The notes under the pieces were generated by a model. That model did not search any database. It saw nothing but the letters and a program-made list of their open reading frames with translations, and had not been told where the DNA came from. Below, in pieces: positions 16,462 to 24,295 of a DNA stretch of 24,295 nt. The stretch lies in assembly GCA_009923795.1 (NCBI GenBank), contig RFSU01000012.1, forward strand, positions 1 to 24,295. Reading direction: 5' to 3'. Numbering within the stretch: the first letter of the stretch is position 1; every line of letters begins with the position of its first letter. The stretch is from Sphingomonadaceae bacterium (GTDB lineage Bacteria; Pseudomonadota; Alphaproteobacteria; Sphingomonadales; Sphingomonadaceae). Made by a program: the position numbers and the translations under genes.

Positions 16462-17348
16462 TACTTTACCTCCTGATCCGTAAGGCTGGATGGAGGCAAA
16501 GGTGGGGGTGCCTGAAATACGGGTTCTACAATCGCATAATCTAGCCGAGTGGGGTCAGCGGCGGGAATTGCAATTGCGCCATCTCGGCCGGGCTGCGTCA
16601 CGCGGGCAACGGGCACGCCGGGACGGTATAATCCGCCTGATCCGGATGTTACAAACACATCACCTTGCCGAAATACAGGGGCGTTACTGGTAATCGGCCT
16701 GAGCACCAACATCCCATCCCCACGACCAATGGCCAGCGCCATCACGCCGTCGCTTGCGCGCTTGACAGGCGTGACATTGCCCCCATCAACAATCAGAAGG
16801 ACGCGGGCACCTTGGCGTCCGGTTGCGACGATGCGACCGACAAGTCCATCGGGGCCAAGGACAGCCTGCCCATTTTTGACACCGCGATCTGCACCCACCG
16901 TCAAAATTGCATAGCGGCGACTGCTTGCACCTGTTGACGCTACAAGAGCGCCAGAAGCGACGGGCTTTATCACCTTGTCTTGGATAGACAGCAGTTTTTT
17001 AAGACGTGCATTTTCCAAACGAATTTGATCAGCCATGGCCGCTTGCCGACGTGAGGTGGCTAGGGCCTTTTTTAAAGAAGTGTTCTGGGAAGCTGCGTCG
17101 AAATAGGCTGACATGCCGCCCGTTGTCGTGTCGACGCCTTCACCAATCCAATGTCCGGTTTTCGTAATGGGCAGGGTGAGGTCGATTGCCGTCGACTGAA
17201 GGGCTGAATGCCCGTCCGGATCGAAACGTGCGGACAGCACAAGGATCAGCGCCGCCACCGCGCCAGTGATCGCGACCACATAGGCGATGAAAATGCTATA
17301 TTGGGCCCGGCGGGAGAATCCGGGCCGCCGAGGCGAGGGCGGCGCCAT
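16461..17348 (-). CDS. mreC: Rod shape-determining protein MreC
   Basis: The 295-residue bitopic protein has a basic N-terminus, one membrane segment at about 19-40, a coiled-coil stretch at about 88-124 (SLKKALATSRRQ to RLKKLLSIQD), and a periplasmic beta-domain. That domain contains LVGRIVATGRQGARVLLIVDGGNVTPV and VTSGSGGLYRPGVPVARV, both typical of MreC. MreC forms the periplasmic scaffold that activates PBP2-RodA. A Pro-rich tail follows the core. The gene begins 16 bases after mreB and hands over to mreD by a one-base overlap. Confidence 0.95.
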   Translation of the reverse strand: MAPPSPRRPGFSRRAQYSIFIAYVVAITGAVAALILVLSARFDPDGHSALQSTAIDLTLPITKTGHWIGEGVDTTTGGMSAYFDAASQNTSLKKALATSRRQAAMADQIRLENARLKKLLSIQDKVIKPVASGALVASTGASSRRYAILTVGADRGVKNGQAVLGPDGLVGRIVATGRQGARVLLIVDGGNVTPVKRASDGVMALAIGRGDGMLVLRPITSNAPVFRQGDVFVTSGSGGLYRPGVPVARVTQPGRDGAIAIPAADPTRLDYAIVEPVFQAPPPLPPSSLTDQEVK

Positions 17349-17364
17349 GTGCCGCTACCCTCCG

Positions 17365-18405
17365 TTAGGCGGTCAATAGGACGCCGCGGAAGGCCGGGTC
17401 TTCTAACGCCCGTCCTGTGCCCAGCGCCACGCAGGTCAGCGGGTCTTCAGCAACCGAGACAGGCAGCCCTGTCTCATCACGCAGAACTTCATCAAGGCCT
17501 TGCAGCAAAGCCCCGCCGCCCGTCAGGACAATGCCCTGGTCCACAATATCTGCCGCCAATTCAGGGGCGGTGTTTTCCAGCGCAATCCGAACTCCTTCGA
17601 CAATTGTGCCGACCGATTCTGACAAGGCTTCTGCAATTTGACCCTGATTAATCGTGATTTCCTTGGGGACGCCGTTCACAAGGTCGCGGCCCTTGATATG
17701 GATGGTCTGACCAATGCCGTCGGCGGGCGGACGGGCAACCCCGACTTCCTGCTTGATCCGCTCTGCCGTCGATTCACCAATCAACAAATTATGGTTGCGG
17801 CGGACATAGGAGACGATGGCTTCATCCATCTTATCTCCGCCGACACGCACGGATGTCGTATATGCAAGGCCCCGCAGCGACATCACGGCGACTTCGGTTG
17901 TGCCGCCGCCAATATCCACGACCATCGAGCCCACGGGTTCAGTGACGGGCATATCTGCACCAATGGCGGCTGCCATTGGTTCCAAGATTAGGTGGACTTG
18001 GCTGGCCCCAGCATTTGACGCTGCGTCGCGAATGGCGCGCCGCTCAACCGATGTGGAGCCGGATGGCACACAAATGACGATTTCAGGAAAGCGCATGAAA
18101 TTGCGTTGCCCATGAATCTTATGGATGAAGTGCTTGATCATCGCTTCGGCGACTTCAATATCGGCAATCACGCCATCGCGCAGCGGGCGGATCGCCTCAA
18201 TATTGCCGGGGGTCTTGCCCATCATCAGCTTGGCATCATCGCCAACAGCCTTGACCCGCTTGACACCATTAATTGTCTCAATTGCCACAACGGACGGCTC
18301 ATTCAGGACAATGCCACGGCCGCGCACATAGACGATTGTATTTGCGGTGCCGAGGTCGATCGCCATGTCCTGAGACATCATCTTAAAAAGGCGAGAAAAG
18401 AGCAT
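17365..18405 (-). CDS. mreB: Actin-like rod shape protein MreB
   Basis: The 346-residue protein matches MreB length and fold. Phosphate loop 1 is AIDLGTANT near residues 15-23, loop 2 is VDIGGGTTEVAVMSL at 163-177, the catalytic-type glutamate is E142 in LEPMAAAIGA, and LTGGGALLQGLDEVL is the adenosine motif. Two hydrophobic or basic residues near the N-terminus (MLFSRLFKMM) suit membrane binding. It polymerises under the inner membrane and directs lateral wall synthesis. It heads the operon; AGGA lies about 10 bases before the ATG. The 135-bp gap to the divergent mutL must hold its promoter, though no convincing -35/-10 pair is visible. Confidence 0.97.
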   Translation of the reverse strand: MLFSRLFKMMSQDMAIDLGTANTIVYVRGRGIVLNEPSVVAIETINGVKRVKAVGDDAKLMMGKTPGNIEAIRPLRDGVIADIEVAEAMIKHFIHKIHGQRNFMRFPEIVICVPSGSTSVERRAIRDAASNAGASQVHLILEPMAAAIGADMPVTEPVGSMVVDIGGGTTEVAVMSLRGLAYTTSVRVGGDKMDEAIVSYVRRNHNLLIGESTAERIKQEVGVARPPADGIGQTIHIKGRDLVNGVPKEITINQGQIAEALSESVGTIVEGVRIALENTAPELAADIVDQGIVLTGGGALLQGLDEVLRDETGLPVSVAEDPLTCVALGTGRALEDPAFRGVLLTA

Positions 18406-18540
18406 TTGAAAATAATTCCTGTTTGCGACGTCGGAGAGTTAGACCCTGCATTGGTCGTTTACCGACAACCCACAAGAAAGTCGATCATTCTTCTATCTTG
18501 CGGGTCGCGGAATGGGTTTCGATGCGTTACGCAGTTGTTC

Positions 18541-20298
18541 ATGTCAATACGCCGTTTGCCAGAGCACCTTGTGAACCGAATTGCCGCTGGTGAAGTGGTG
18601 GAAAGACCAGCCAGTGCGTTGAAGGAACTCGTTGAGAACGCCATCGACGCGGGTGCTAGTCGAATCGATATTCGGTTATCGTTGGGCGGAACCGAATTGA
18701 TTGAAGTTGCAGACGATGGGTGCGGCATGTCTCCAGAGGATATGGCGTTGGCGCTTGAACGGCACGCGACGTCAAAACTGCCGGACGATAATATCGAACA
18801 TGTCGCCACAATGGGCTTTCGTGGAGAAGCCTTGCCAAGCATTGCAAGTGTTGCGCGCCTGACGCTTGAAAGTCGGGTGAGAGGCGCGGATGGCTGGCGC
18901 CGTGTGGTGGATAATGGGCAGATGGTGGAAGAGGGGCCAGCAGCTCTTCCGCCCGGCACATGTGTGCGCGTCGAGACCTTATTTGCCAAGGTTCCCGCGC
19001 GCCGCAAATTCATGCGCACGGCCCGGTCTGAATATGCAGCTGCTGTTGATGTGGTCAAACGGCTTGCAATGGCCCGGCCTGATATCGGGTTTTCGCTTGA
19101 GCATGACGGCCGTCGTGCCTTGTCCGTGCCGCCTGAACAATCTCAGCCGGAGCGCGTGGCGGCGCTAACGGATCGGGATTTGGCGGAAAACAGCGTCGCC
19201 GTTGACCTCGAGCGGGACGCTTATGTTCTGGGCGGGGTGGCGGGCCTGCCAACCTTCAATCGAGGCGTGGCAGACCACCAATATCTGTTTGTGAACGGCC
19301 GCCCTGTGAAAGATCGTTTGCTGATTGGCGCTGTCCGCGGGGCTTATGCCGATGTGCTGGCGCGAGATCGACACCCGGTCGTTGCCTTATTCCTGACCGT
19401 TCCGCCGGAAGAGGTGGATGTGAATGTCCATCCGGCCAAAACTGAGGTGCGCTTTCGCGATCCCGCGCTTGTCCGGGGCATGATTGTTTCTGGATTGCGG
19501 CGCGCCCTCGATGGGGCGGGGCATCGCAGCGCCCAGCCCGTTGCCCGTGATGCCTTGAGCCTCTGGCAACGGGATGATGCGGCCAATCCAGTTCCAATGA
19601 CCTCTGGAGCGGCTCATCGTTGGGGCACACCGCGGCTGTTCGAGCAACGTCCGAGCTTTACCGCGCCACCCATGGCGCGGGCAGAGCCTGCCTTTGACGC
19701 GCCACCTGCCTCGGTGAGCTATCCTTTGGGCGTTGCGCGCGGGCAGGTGTCGAAAACCTATATCGTTGCCGAAGCCGAAGACGGGCTGGTTATTGTAGAT
19801 CAACATGCCGCGCATGAACGGCTGGTGCTGGAACGGATGCGGCGGGCCTTGGACGGTGGCCGGATTGCGTCCCAGGCTCTATTGCTGCCTGAAGTGGTTG
19901 AGTTGGATGAGCCAGCCTGTGATCGTCTGGAAGCCAGATTTGAAGAATTAGGAGAATTTGGCCTTGATCTGGAGCGGTTCGGGCCGGCTGCAGTCCTTGT
20001 GCGTGCAGTGCCTGCTTTGCTCGGTAACGGGGATGCTAAGGGTCTGGTGACAGATTTGGCTGATGAGCTATCGGCCTTTGATCAAGCCTTGTCGTTAAAG
20101 GAGAGGCTTGATGCCGTGGCCGCAACAATGGCCTGCCATGGGTCTGTGCGTGCGGGCCGCGTGCTGTCTGTTGCGGAAATGAATGCCTTACTACGCGAAA
20201 TGGAAGTGACCCCGCATTCCGGCCAATGCAATCATGGCCGCCCGACTTGGGTCAAGCTGGCGCATGGGGATATCGAAAAGTTATTTGGAAGAAAATAA
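18541..20298 (+). CDS. mutL: DNA mismatch repair protein MutL, endonuclease type
   Basis: With ATG 18541 the 585-residue protein begins MSIRRLPEHLVNRIAAGEVV, the conserved MutL/MLH opening; the frame is open further upstream but that part is not MutL. The GHKL ATPase motifs are ELVENAIDAGA (29-39), DDGCGMS (58-64), RHATSKL and MGFRGEALPSIASV. A Pro-rich linker spans about 350-385. The C-terminal domain has the metal-binding endonuclease motif DQHAAHERLVLE, with D420, H422, E426 and E431, plus ACHGSVRAG and CNHGRPTW (C563, H565). This is the latent nicking type found in bacteria without MutH. It runs convergently into hemA with only 15 bases between stops. Confidence 0.96.
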   Translation: MSIRRLPEHLVNRIAAGEVVERPASALKELVENAIDAGASRIDIRLSLGGTELIEVADDGCGMSPEDMALALERHATSKLPDDNIEHVATMGFRGEALPSIASVARLTLESRVRGADGWRRVVDNGQMVEEGPAALPPGTCVRVETLFAKVPARRKFMRTARSEYAAAVDVVKRLAMARPDIGFSLEHDGRRALSVPPEQSQPERVAALTDRDLAENSVAVDLERDAYVLGGVAGLPTFNRGVADHQYLFVNGRPVKDRLLIGAVRGAYADVLARDRHPVVALFLTVPPEEVDVNVHPAKTEVRFRDPALVRGMIVSGLRRALDGAGHRSAQPVARDALSLWQRDDAANPVPMTSGAAHRWGTPRLFEQRPSFTAPPMARAEPAFDAPPASVSYPLGVARGQVSKTYIVAEAEDGLVIVDQHAAHERLVLERMRRALDGGRIASQALLLPEVVELDEPACDRLEARFEELGEFGLDLERFGPAAVLVRAVPALLGNGDAKGLVTDLADELSAFDQALSLKERLDAVAATMACHGSVRAGRVLSVAEMNALLREMEVTPHSGQCNHGRPTWVKLAHGDIEKLFGRK

Positions 20299-20313
20299 AT
20301 GAAAAACAGTAAT

Positions 20314-21528
20314 TTAAGCTGCTTTCCTTAGATCCAATCTTTCCCAAATTTCGCACAAAGCGGCCGTCAATTCGGTCATCATGGCCTCTGTATGGTTGGG
20401 GCCGGGTGTGAAGCGTAACCGCTCTGTCCCGCGCGGAACGGTTGGGAAGTTAATGGGCTGCACATAGACGCCATATTCGGCGAGCAGAGTGTCGCTAATG
20501 CGCTTCGCCTTGATCGGATCACCAATCATCAGCGGCACGATATGCGTCACGCTTGGCATGACGGGCAGACCAGCATCGGCAAAGCTCTTCTTCAAAAATG
20601 CAGCGGCGGCATGCTGTGCGTCGCGTTCTTCAGAGCTTTGCTTCAGGTGCCGTACACTCGCCAAAACCCCTGACACCAGTACGGGGGAGAGAGAGGTCGT
20701 AAAGATAAAGCCCGGCGCATAGGAGCGGATGACGTCAACAATAACCTTATCCGCTGCAATATAGCCGCCCATAACGCCAAAGGCCTTGCCGAGCGTGCCT
20801 TCAATGATGGTCACGCGCTCTGCCACGGCATCGCGATCTGTAATGCCGCCACCGCGCGGACCGTACATGCCGACGGCGTGAACTTCATCGCAATAGGTGA
20901 TGGCGTTATATTTGTCGGCCAGGTCGCAAATCTCGGTGATGGGCGCGACATCCGCGTCCATCGAATAGACGCTTTCAAAGGCAATCAATTTTGGCGTTGC
21001 GGGGTCTTCGGCCTTGAGCAACTCTTCAAGATGCTCGAGGTCATTATGCCGCCACACTTGCTTTTCGCAACCGGAATTGCGGATGCCGGCAATCATGGAT
21101 GCGTGGTTCAGCTCATCTGAAAAGATAACGCACCCCGGCAATATTTTCCCCAATGTCGAAAGTGTCGCTTCGTTTGAGATGTAGCCGGACGTGAAGAGCA
21201 AAGCTGATTCTTTGCCGTGAAGATCGGCCAACTCATGTTCCAGATCGACATGATAATGGGTGTTTCCGCCAATGTTGCGCGTGCCGCCGGAGCCTGCGCC
21301 GACATCATGCAGCGCCTCTTCCATCGCAGCGATAACCTTGGGGTGTTGCCCCATGCCAAGATAGTCGTTTGAACACCACACCGTGATGGGCTTTGGCCCA
21401 TTATGCCCGGCAAAGCAGCGCGCGTTTGGAAAAGCGCCCTTATTGCGCAGGATATCGATGAACACGCGATACCGGCCCTCTTCATGAAGACGGTCGATCG
21501 CGGCATTGAAAACCTTGCTATAATCCAC
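20314..21528 (-). CDS. hemA: 5-aminolevulinate synthase
   Basis: This PLP-dependent alpha-oxoamine synthase condenses glycine and succinyl-CoA to 5-aminolevulinate, the first step of heme and chlorophyll synthesis in Alphaproteobacteria. GAGSGGTRNIGGNTHYHVDLE (split here as GAGSGGTRNIGG and THYHVDLE), CDEVHAVGMYGPRGGG and EGTLGKAFGVMGGY are present. With GTG 21528 as start the protein has 404 residues, and the PLP lysine is K248, the position known for Rhodobacter ALAS. AGGA lies 7 bases before that GTG. The frame is open 25 codons further upstream to 21603, but that stretch is not family-like. It follows the thioesterase gene on the same strand after about 87 bases. Confidence 0.95.
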   Translation of the reverse strand: MDYSKVFNAAIDRLHEEGRYRVFIDILRNKGAFPNARCFAGHNGPKPITVWCSNDYLGMGQHPKVIAAMEEALHDVGAGSGGTRNIGGNTHYHVDLEHELADLHGKESALLFTSGYISNEATLSTLGKILPGCVIFSDELNHASMIAGIRNSGCEKQVWRHNDLEHLEELLKAEDPATPKLIAFESVYSMDADVAPITEICDLADKYNAITYCDEVHAVGMYGPRGGGITDRDAVAERVTIIEGTLGKAFGVMGGYIAADKVIVDVIRSYAPGFIFTTSLSPVLVSGVLASVRHLKQSSEERDAQHAAAAFLKKSFADAGLPVMPSVTHIVPLMIGDPIKAKRISDTLLAEYGVYVQPINFPTVPRGTERLRFTPGPNHTEAMMTELTAALCEIWERLDLRKAA

Positions 21529-21588
21529 GGCTACATCCTGCCTGTGCGTTTGGGCGCCATTTACTCTGGTGATCGAAAAGATTCCAGC

Positions 21589-21601
21589 GCGAACTATTCG
21601 C
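21589..21601. repeat. Short inverted repeat upstream of hemA
   Basis: GCGAA and TTCGC flank CTA in the 87-bp gap between the thioesterase stop and the hemA start. The symmetry could be an operator half-site pair or a small hairpin. It does not match the FNR (TTGAT-N4-ATCAA) pattern. At 13 bp it may be chance. Confidence 0.25.
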
Positions 21602-21615
21602 AATAACCTGTTGGT

Positions 21616-22074
21616 CTAAGACGCGTCTTCAGTCGATACCAGCTTTGGGGGCTGTCGGGACCGAAGGGGGGCGGCCGTGCTGGTCAACTTGGCGAGCAGT
21701 TTGCCATCGGCGTTGGTCAGTTCCGCTTCCAGAAAGCAGGACGATTTGCCCATCTTAATGCAGCGGCCCTCGGCAAAAAGCTGACCAGGATAGGCTGCTG
21801 AAAAGAAGCTGGTCTTCAATTCAAGCGAGGCAATAAACCCCGGCTCTCCCATGGCGACAATGCCGGCATAAGCGGCGCAATCATCCAGCATGGCGGTGAC
21901 AATGCCCCCCTGAATTGTGCCGCGAGGATTGATCACACGGTCATCGGGCTGAAATGACATGCGCACTGTCTTCGTTTCAACATCGACCGAGAGTACCTCC
22001 GTTCCAAACAAAAGGGCTGTCGGCGGCTTCTTGGCGTTAAACCGCTCCACCAATTGATCGCTGGTCAAAGGCAT
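21616..22074 (-). CDS. PaaI-type hotdog thioesterase
   Basis: The 152-residue protein fits the PaaI/YbgC-like hotdog group, which hydrolyses acyl-CoA thioesters. The NPRGTIQGGIVTAMLDDCA segment at 49-67 is the family's central helix region, with the conserved GG and acidic residue, and LELKTSFFSAAYPGQL follows at about 85-100. No specific substrate can be assigned. It lies 11 bases after murI on the same strand and is probably co-transcribed with it. The C-terminal 15 residues are an unconserved tail. Confidence 0.85.
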   Translation of the reverse strand: MPLTSDQLVERFNAKKPPTALLFGTEVLSVDVETKTVRMSFQPDDRVINPRGTIQGGIVTAMLDDCAAYAGIVAMGEPGFIASLELKTSFFSAAYPGQLFAEGRCIKMGKSSCFLEAELTNADGKLLAKLTSTAAPLRSRQPPKLVSTEDAS

Positions 22075-22085
22075 GGGCTTTCCCC

Positions 22086-22880
22086 TTAAAGATATTCTGT
22101 CCGGCTTAAGCCGAAACGTTGAAACGCGTCGCGGAGCTTTTGGCCTGAATCATCGTCCAGTGTCAGGACGGCGAGGCTTGATTGAGATTTGAGCCAGTCT
22201 TGCCCTGCTGTCAGATGTGCTGTCCGTCGGGCGATGCCTTCTCCCGAGTCAACAAAGGATACCGGGTGGGGGCTTGCTGCTTGGATTTCTTCTGCCAGCA
22301 AAGGAAAATGCGTGCAGGCCAGCACCACCGCATCAATGTGACCCCCGCGGGGCTGGTCATAAAGCCCCGAGATTGCGTCTCGCATATGCGCTGGATCAAC
22401 GGGACTGCCGCGCAATTTCGCCTCCGCCATATCAACTAGATCTGATGACCCGTGACGAAGCACGGTGCAATCTGAGGCGAAGTCAGCCACGAGCTTATCG
22501 ACATAGGGTTGGCGCACCGTCGCATTCGTGCCCAGAACGCCAATCACGCGAGTCTTTGAAAGGGCGGCCGCAGGCTTAATCGCGGGCACAGTGCCCACAA
22601 TCGGGAGGTCCAGCGCTGAGCGGACATCAGAAAGGGCTATTGTTGAGGCTGTATTGCAGGCAATCACGATCAGGCGCGGGCGATAGCGTTCTGCAAGGCG
22701 GCCGAGCAGGGCGGGCACGCGTGCCGCAATTTCAGCTTCGCTTTTGGTTCCATAGGGATAGCGCGCATTATCGGCCACATAGACGACGGACGCGTGGGGG
22801 AGTTTGCGCTGAATATGGCCAAGGACGGACAGCCCGCCGACACCGGAATCAAAGACCAAGATGGGGCGCGCATCTATCAT
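22086..22880 (-). CDS. murI: Glutamate racemase
   Basis: The enzyme makes D-glutamate for peptidoglycan precursors in the cytoplasm. Both catalytic cysteines are present: C75 in VIACNTAST and C189 in VLACTHFPLL. The N-terminal FDSGVGGLSV and ADNARYPYGTKSE motifs confirm the family. ATG 22880 (MIDARPILVFDSG) is chosen, giving 264 residues with AAGG upstream; an in-frame TTG at 22916 would add 12 residues without a family counterpart. It is divergent from plsY across a 67-bp gap and leads the murI-thioesterase-hemA series. Confidence 0.94.
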   Translation of the reverse strand: MIDARPILVFDSGVGGLSVLGHIQRKLPHASVVYVADNARYPYGTKSEAEIAARVPALLGRLAERYRPRLIVIACNTASTIALSDVRSALDLPIVGTVPAIKPAAALSKTRVIGVLGTNATVRQPYVDKLVADFASDCTVLRHGSSDLVDMAEAKLRGSPVDPAHMRDAISGLYDQPRGGHIDAVVLACTHFPLLAEEIQAASPHPVSFVDSGEGIARRTAHLTAGQDWLKSQSSLAVLTLDDDSGQKLRDAFQRFGLSRTEYL

Positions 22881-22900
22881 TATGACTTGCCCTTGCATAA

Positions 22901-22930
22901 TTGGCGGCTGTATCAAACCCCTGAGATAAT
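22901..22930 (+). promoter_or_regulatory. Possible plsY promoter
   Basis: TTGGCG at 22901-22906 and GATAAT at 22925-22930 are separated by 18 bases in the murI-plsY divergent gap. The -10 element is one base from consensus. Transcription would start near 22937, leaving a very short leader before the plsY ATG at 22948. Confidence 0.33.
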
Positions 22931-22947
22931 AGTGGCGGGGAAAAGTG

Positions 22948-23547
22948 ATGGAAATGCCCTATGGGGTTTGGCCTGTATTGGCGCTTTTGTCTGGCTATCT
23001 GCTCGGCTCCATCCCCTTTGGCCTCATTCTCACCCGGCTATTTGGCGCGGGGGATATTCGTCAAATTGGCTCTGGCAATATCGGCGCGACCAATGTGTTG
23101 CGCACAGGCCGAAAAGGCCTCGCTGCGGCAACGCTTATTCTTGATGCGCTGAAGGGCGTTCTCGCCGTTATTGTGGCTGCGCGCTTTGGCGTTGGATATG
23201 AGCTTCTCGGGGCAATTGGTGCTTTTTATGGGCATCTTTTTCCCATTTGGTTGGGGTTTAAGGGCGGGAAGGGCGTTGCAACGATGCTCGGCATTTGCTG
23301 GGCGCTCGATTGGCGCGTGGGCCTTGCCTATACGCTGTGCTGGTTGGTGGGCATGGGGGTGACCCGGATCTCCTCGGTTGGGGGCATGGGAGCCGCTCTC
23401 TCAGCGCCTGTCGTCGCTGCACTTTTGGGTCAACATCGGCTGGCACTGGCGATGCTCCTCTTGGCGCTAACGGTTCTTCTGATGCATCGCGACAATATTC
23501 GCCGCCTGCTGGCCGGGACTGAGCCCCGAATTGGAAGCAAATCCTGA
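22948..23547 (+). CDS. plsY: Glycerol-3-phosphate acyltransferase PlsY
   Basis: The 199-residue inner-membrane protein acylates sn-glycerol 3-phosphate from acyl-phosphate, starting phospholipid synthesis. The three PlsY motifs are intact: SGYLLGSIPFG at 15-25, GSGNIGATNVLR at 41-52 and GHLFPIWLGFKGGKGVAT at 95-112. HRDNIRRLLAGTEP closes the protein. Five or so membrane segments are visible. ATG 22948 has GGGG 7 bases upstream; the GTG at 22945 is an alternative one codon earlier. The TGA overlaps the dprA ATG by one base. Confidence 0.95.
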   Translation: MEMPYGVWPVLALLSGYLLGSIPFGLILTRLFGAGDIRQIGSGNIGATNVLRTGRKGLAAATLILDALKGVLAVIVAARFGVGYELLGAIGAFYGHLFPIWLGFKGGKGVATMLGICWALDWRVGLAYTLCWLVGMGVTRISSVGGMGAALSAPVVAALLGQHRLALAMLLLALTVLLMHRDNIRRLLAGTEPRIGSKS

Positions 23548-24295
23548 TGTCTACCGCCGATCAGGATCAGCTGGATAGGCTCCGGCTGATACGTTCGGCA
23601 AATATTGGGCCCATAAGTTACAGGCAATTGCTAACGCGCTTTGGTTCTGCGGCTGCGGCGCTTGATGCCATTCCTGCCCTTACAGCGCGGGCAGGTGGGC
23701 GTGTACCAAAGCTTGCGACGCCAGAAGAAGTTCAGCGGGAATGGGCTCGTGTGATCGAACTGGGTGCGCGATATGTGTTCTGGGGAGATCCAGATTATCC
23801 GAAACTGCTCTCAGAGTTGGACTCAGCACCCCCTGCTTTGATTGTAAAGGGGGATCTTTCGCTTGTGCGTCGCCCCTGTGTTGCAATGGTGGGTGGGCGC
23901 AATGCCTCTGCCTCTGCATGCCGATTTGCGCGCGAATTGGCCGCCAGTTTAGCTGATATGGGCGTTTCCATTGTGTCAGGTCTGGCGCGGGGTATTGACG
24001 CACATGCGCATCATGGTTCGCTGAAAAGGGGAACAATTGGCGTGATCGCAAGTGGCATTGATGTTACTTACCCCCCTGAGCATGCCGATCTTCAAGCCGA
24101 TGTTGCAGAACATGGCTTGCTCGTGACCGAACAACCTCCCGCACGTGAACCGCTGGCGCGGCATTTTCCGGCGCGTAACCGGATTATTGCCGGGCTCGCT
24201 CATGGCACTGTTGTGGTGGAAGCCGCACCCAAATCAGGATCGTTGATTACAGCACGGCTGGCGAATGAGGCGGGTCGGGATGTTATGGCTGTCCC
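23547..24295 (+). CDS. dprA: DNA processing protein DprA, N-terminal part
   Basis: The gene starts inside the plsY stop (TGATG) and runs off the right edge after 249 codons of an expected 360 or so. DprA binds incoming single-stranded DNA and loads RecA during transformation. An N-terminal helical SAM-like region with LRLIRSANIGPISYRQLL is followed by the extended Rossmann fold: VAMVGGRNAS at about 112-121, SGLARGIDAHAHHGSL, ASGIDVTYPPEH, HFPARNRIIAGLAHGTVVVEAA and SGSLITARLANEAGRDV. The first glycine motif reads VGGRNAS where VGSRxAS is usual. The C-terminal winged-helix part is outside the window. Confidence 0.94.
   Translation, partial: MSTADQDQLDRLRLIRSANIGPISYRQLLTRFGSAAAALDAIPALTARAGGRVPKLATPEEVQREWARVIELGARYVFWGDPDYPKLLSELDSAPPALIVKGDLSLVRRPCVAMVGGRNASASACRFARELAASLADMGVSIVSGLARGIDAHAHHGSLKRGTIGVIASGIDVTYPPEHADLQADVAEHGLLVTEQPPAREPLARHFPARNRIIAGLAHGTVVVEAAPKSGSLITARLANEAGRDVMAV

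Noticed and set aside
18454..18466. Imperfect palindrome GTCG/CGAC between mreB and mutL
   Set aside because: Only four paired bases around a 5-base centre; expected often by chance and not placed relative to a promoter.
18106..18540. 145-codon upstream extension of mutL
   Set aside because: It is antisense to mreB and precedes the conserved MSIRRLPEHLVNRIAAGEVV opening; ATG 18541 fits the family.

Overview
The window looks like an alphaproteobacterial chromosome, most likely Sphingomonadales. The grounds are a C4-pathway 5-aminolevulinate synthase, the order pepA-holC-ndk, a complete mreBCD-mrdA-rodA elongasome operon, an endonuclease-type MutL, and a DUF1800/DUF1501 gene pair. The taxonomic call is inference from gene content and order; no marker RNA other than one tRNA is present.

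Layout. 1-2730 carries the 3' end of leucyl aminopeptidase, the DNA polymerase III chi subunit, nucleoside diphosphate kinase with a clear terminator, and glycerol kinase. A class I glutamine amidotransferase follows glycerol kinase immediately. 3720-6835 is a two-gene unit: a DUF1800 protein with a lipobox-like N-terminus, and a Tat-exported DUF1501 protein. 6988-10391 is a compact minus-strand cassette of four overlapping genes: a polysaccharide-deacetylase-like protein, a multi-pass membrane protein, a DUF2141 protein and a GT4 glycosyltransferase. Just beyond it, at 10526-10657, lies a 132-bp remnant of the 3' end of a second DUF1501 gene, in the same orientation as the intact copy and about 83% identical to its last 132 bp. 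The cassette is therefore bracketed by two DUF1501 3' ends.

10654-12632 holds a FAX/GST-like gene interrupted by an in-frame TGA at codon 13, a homocysteine S-methyltransferase-like gene and tRNA-Lys(CTT). 12732-18405 is the minus-strand mreB-mreC-mreD-mrdA-rodA operon, tightly coupled, encoding the cell-elongation machinery. mutL is divergent from it and runs tail-to-tail into hemA. hemA, a hotdog thioesterase and murI form a minus-strand series. plsY and the start of dprA run the other way to the window edge.

Most of the window is conserved housekeeping: wall elongation (mre/rod, murI), phospholipid entry (plsY, glpK), heme, mismatch repair and DNA processing. The accessory part is 3720-11385. 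There an envelope-directed gene pair, a glycan-modification-like cassette, a gene remnant and an interrupted gene sit together, and this is where the unusual biology is concentrated.
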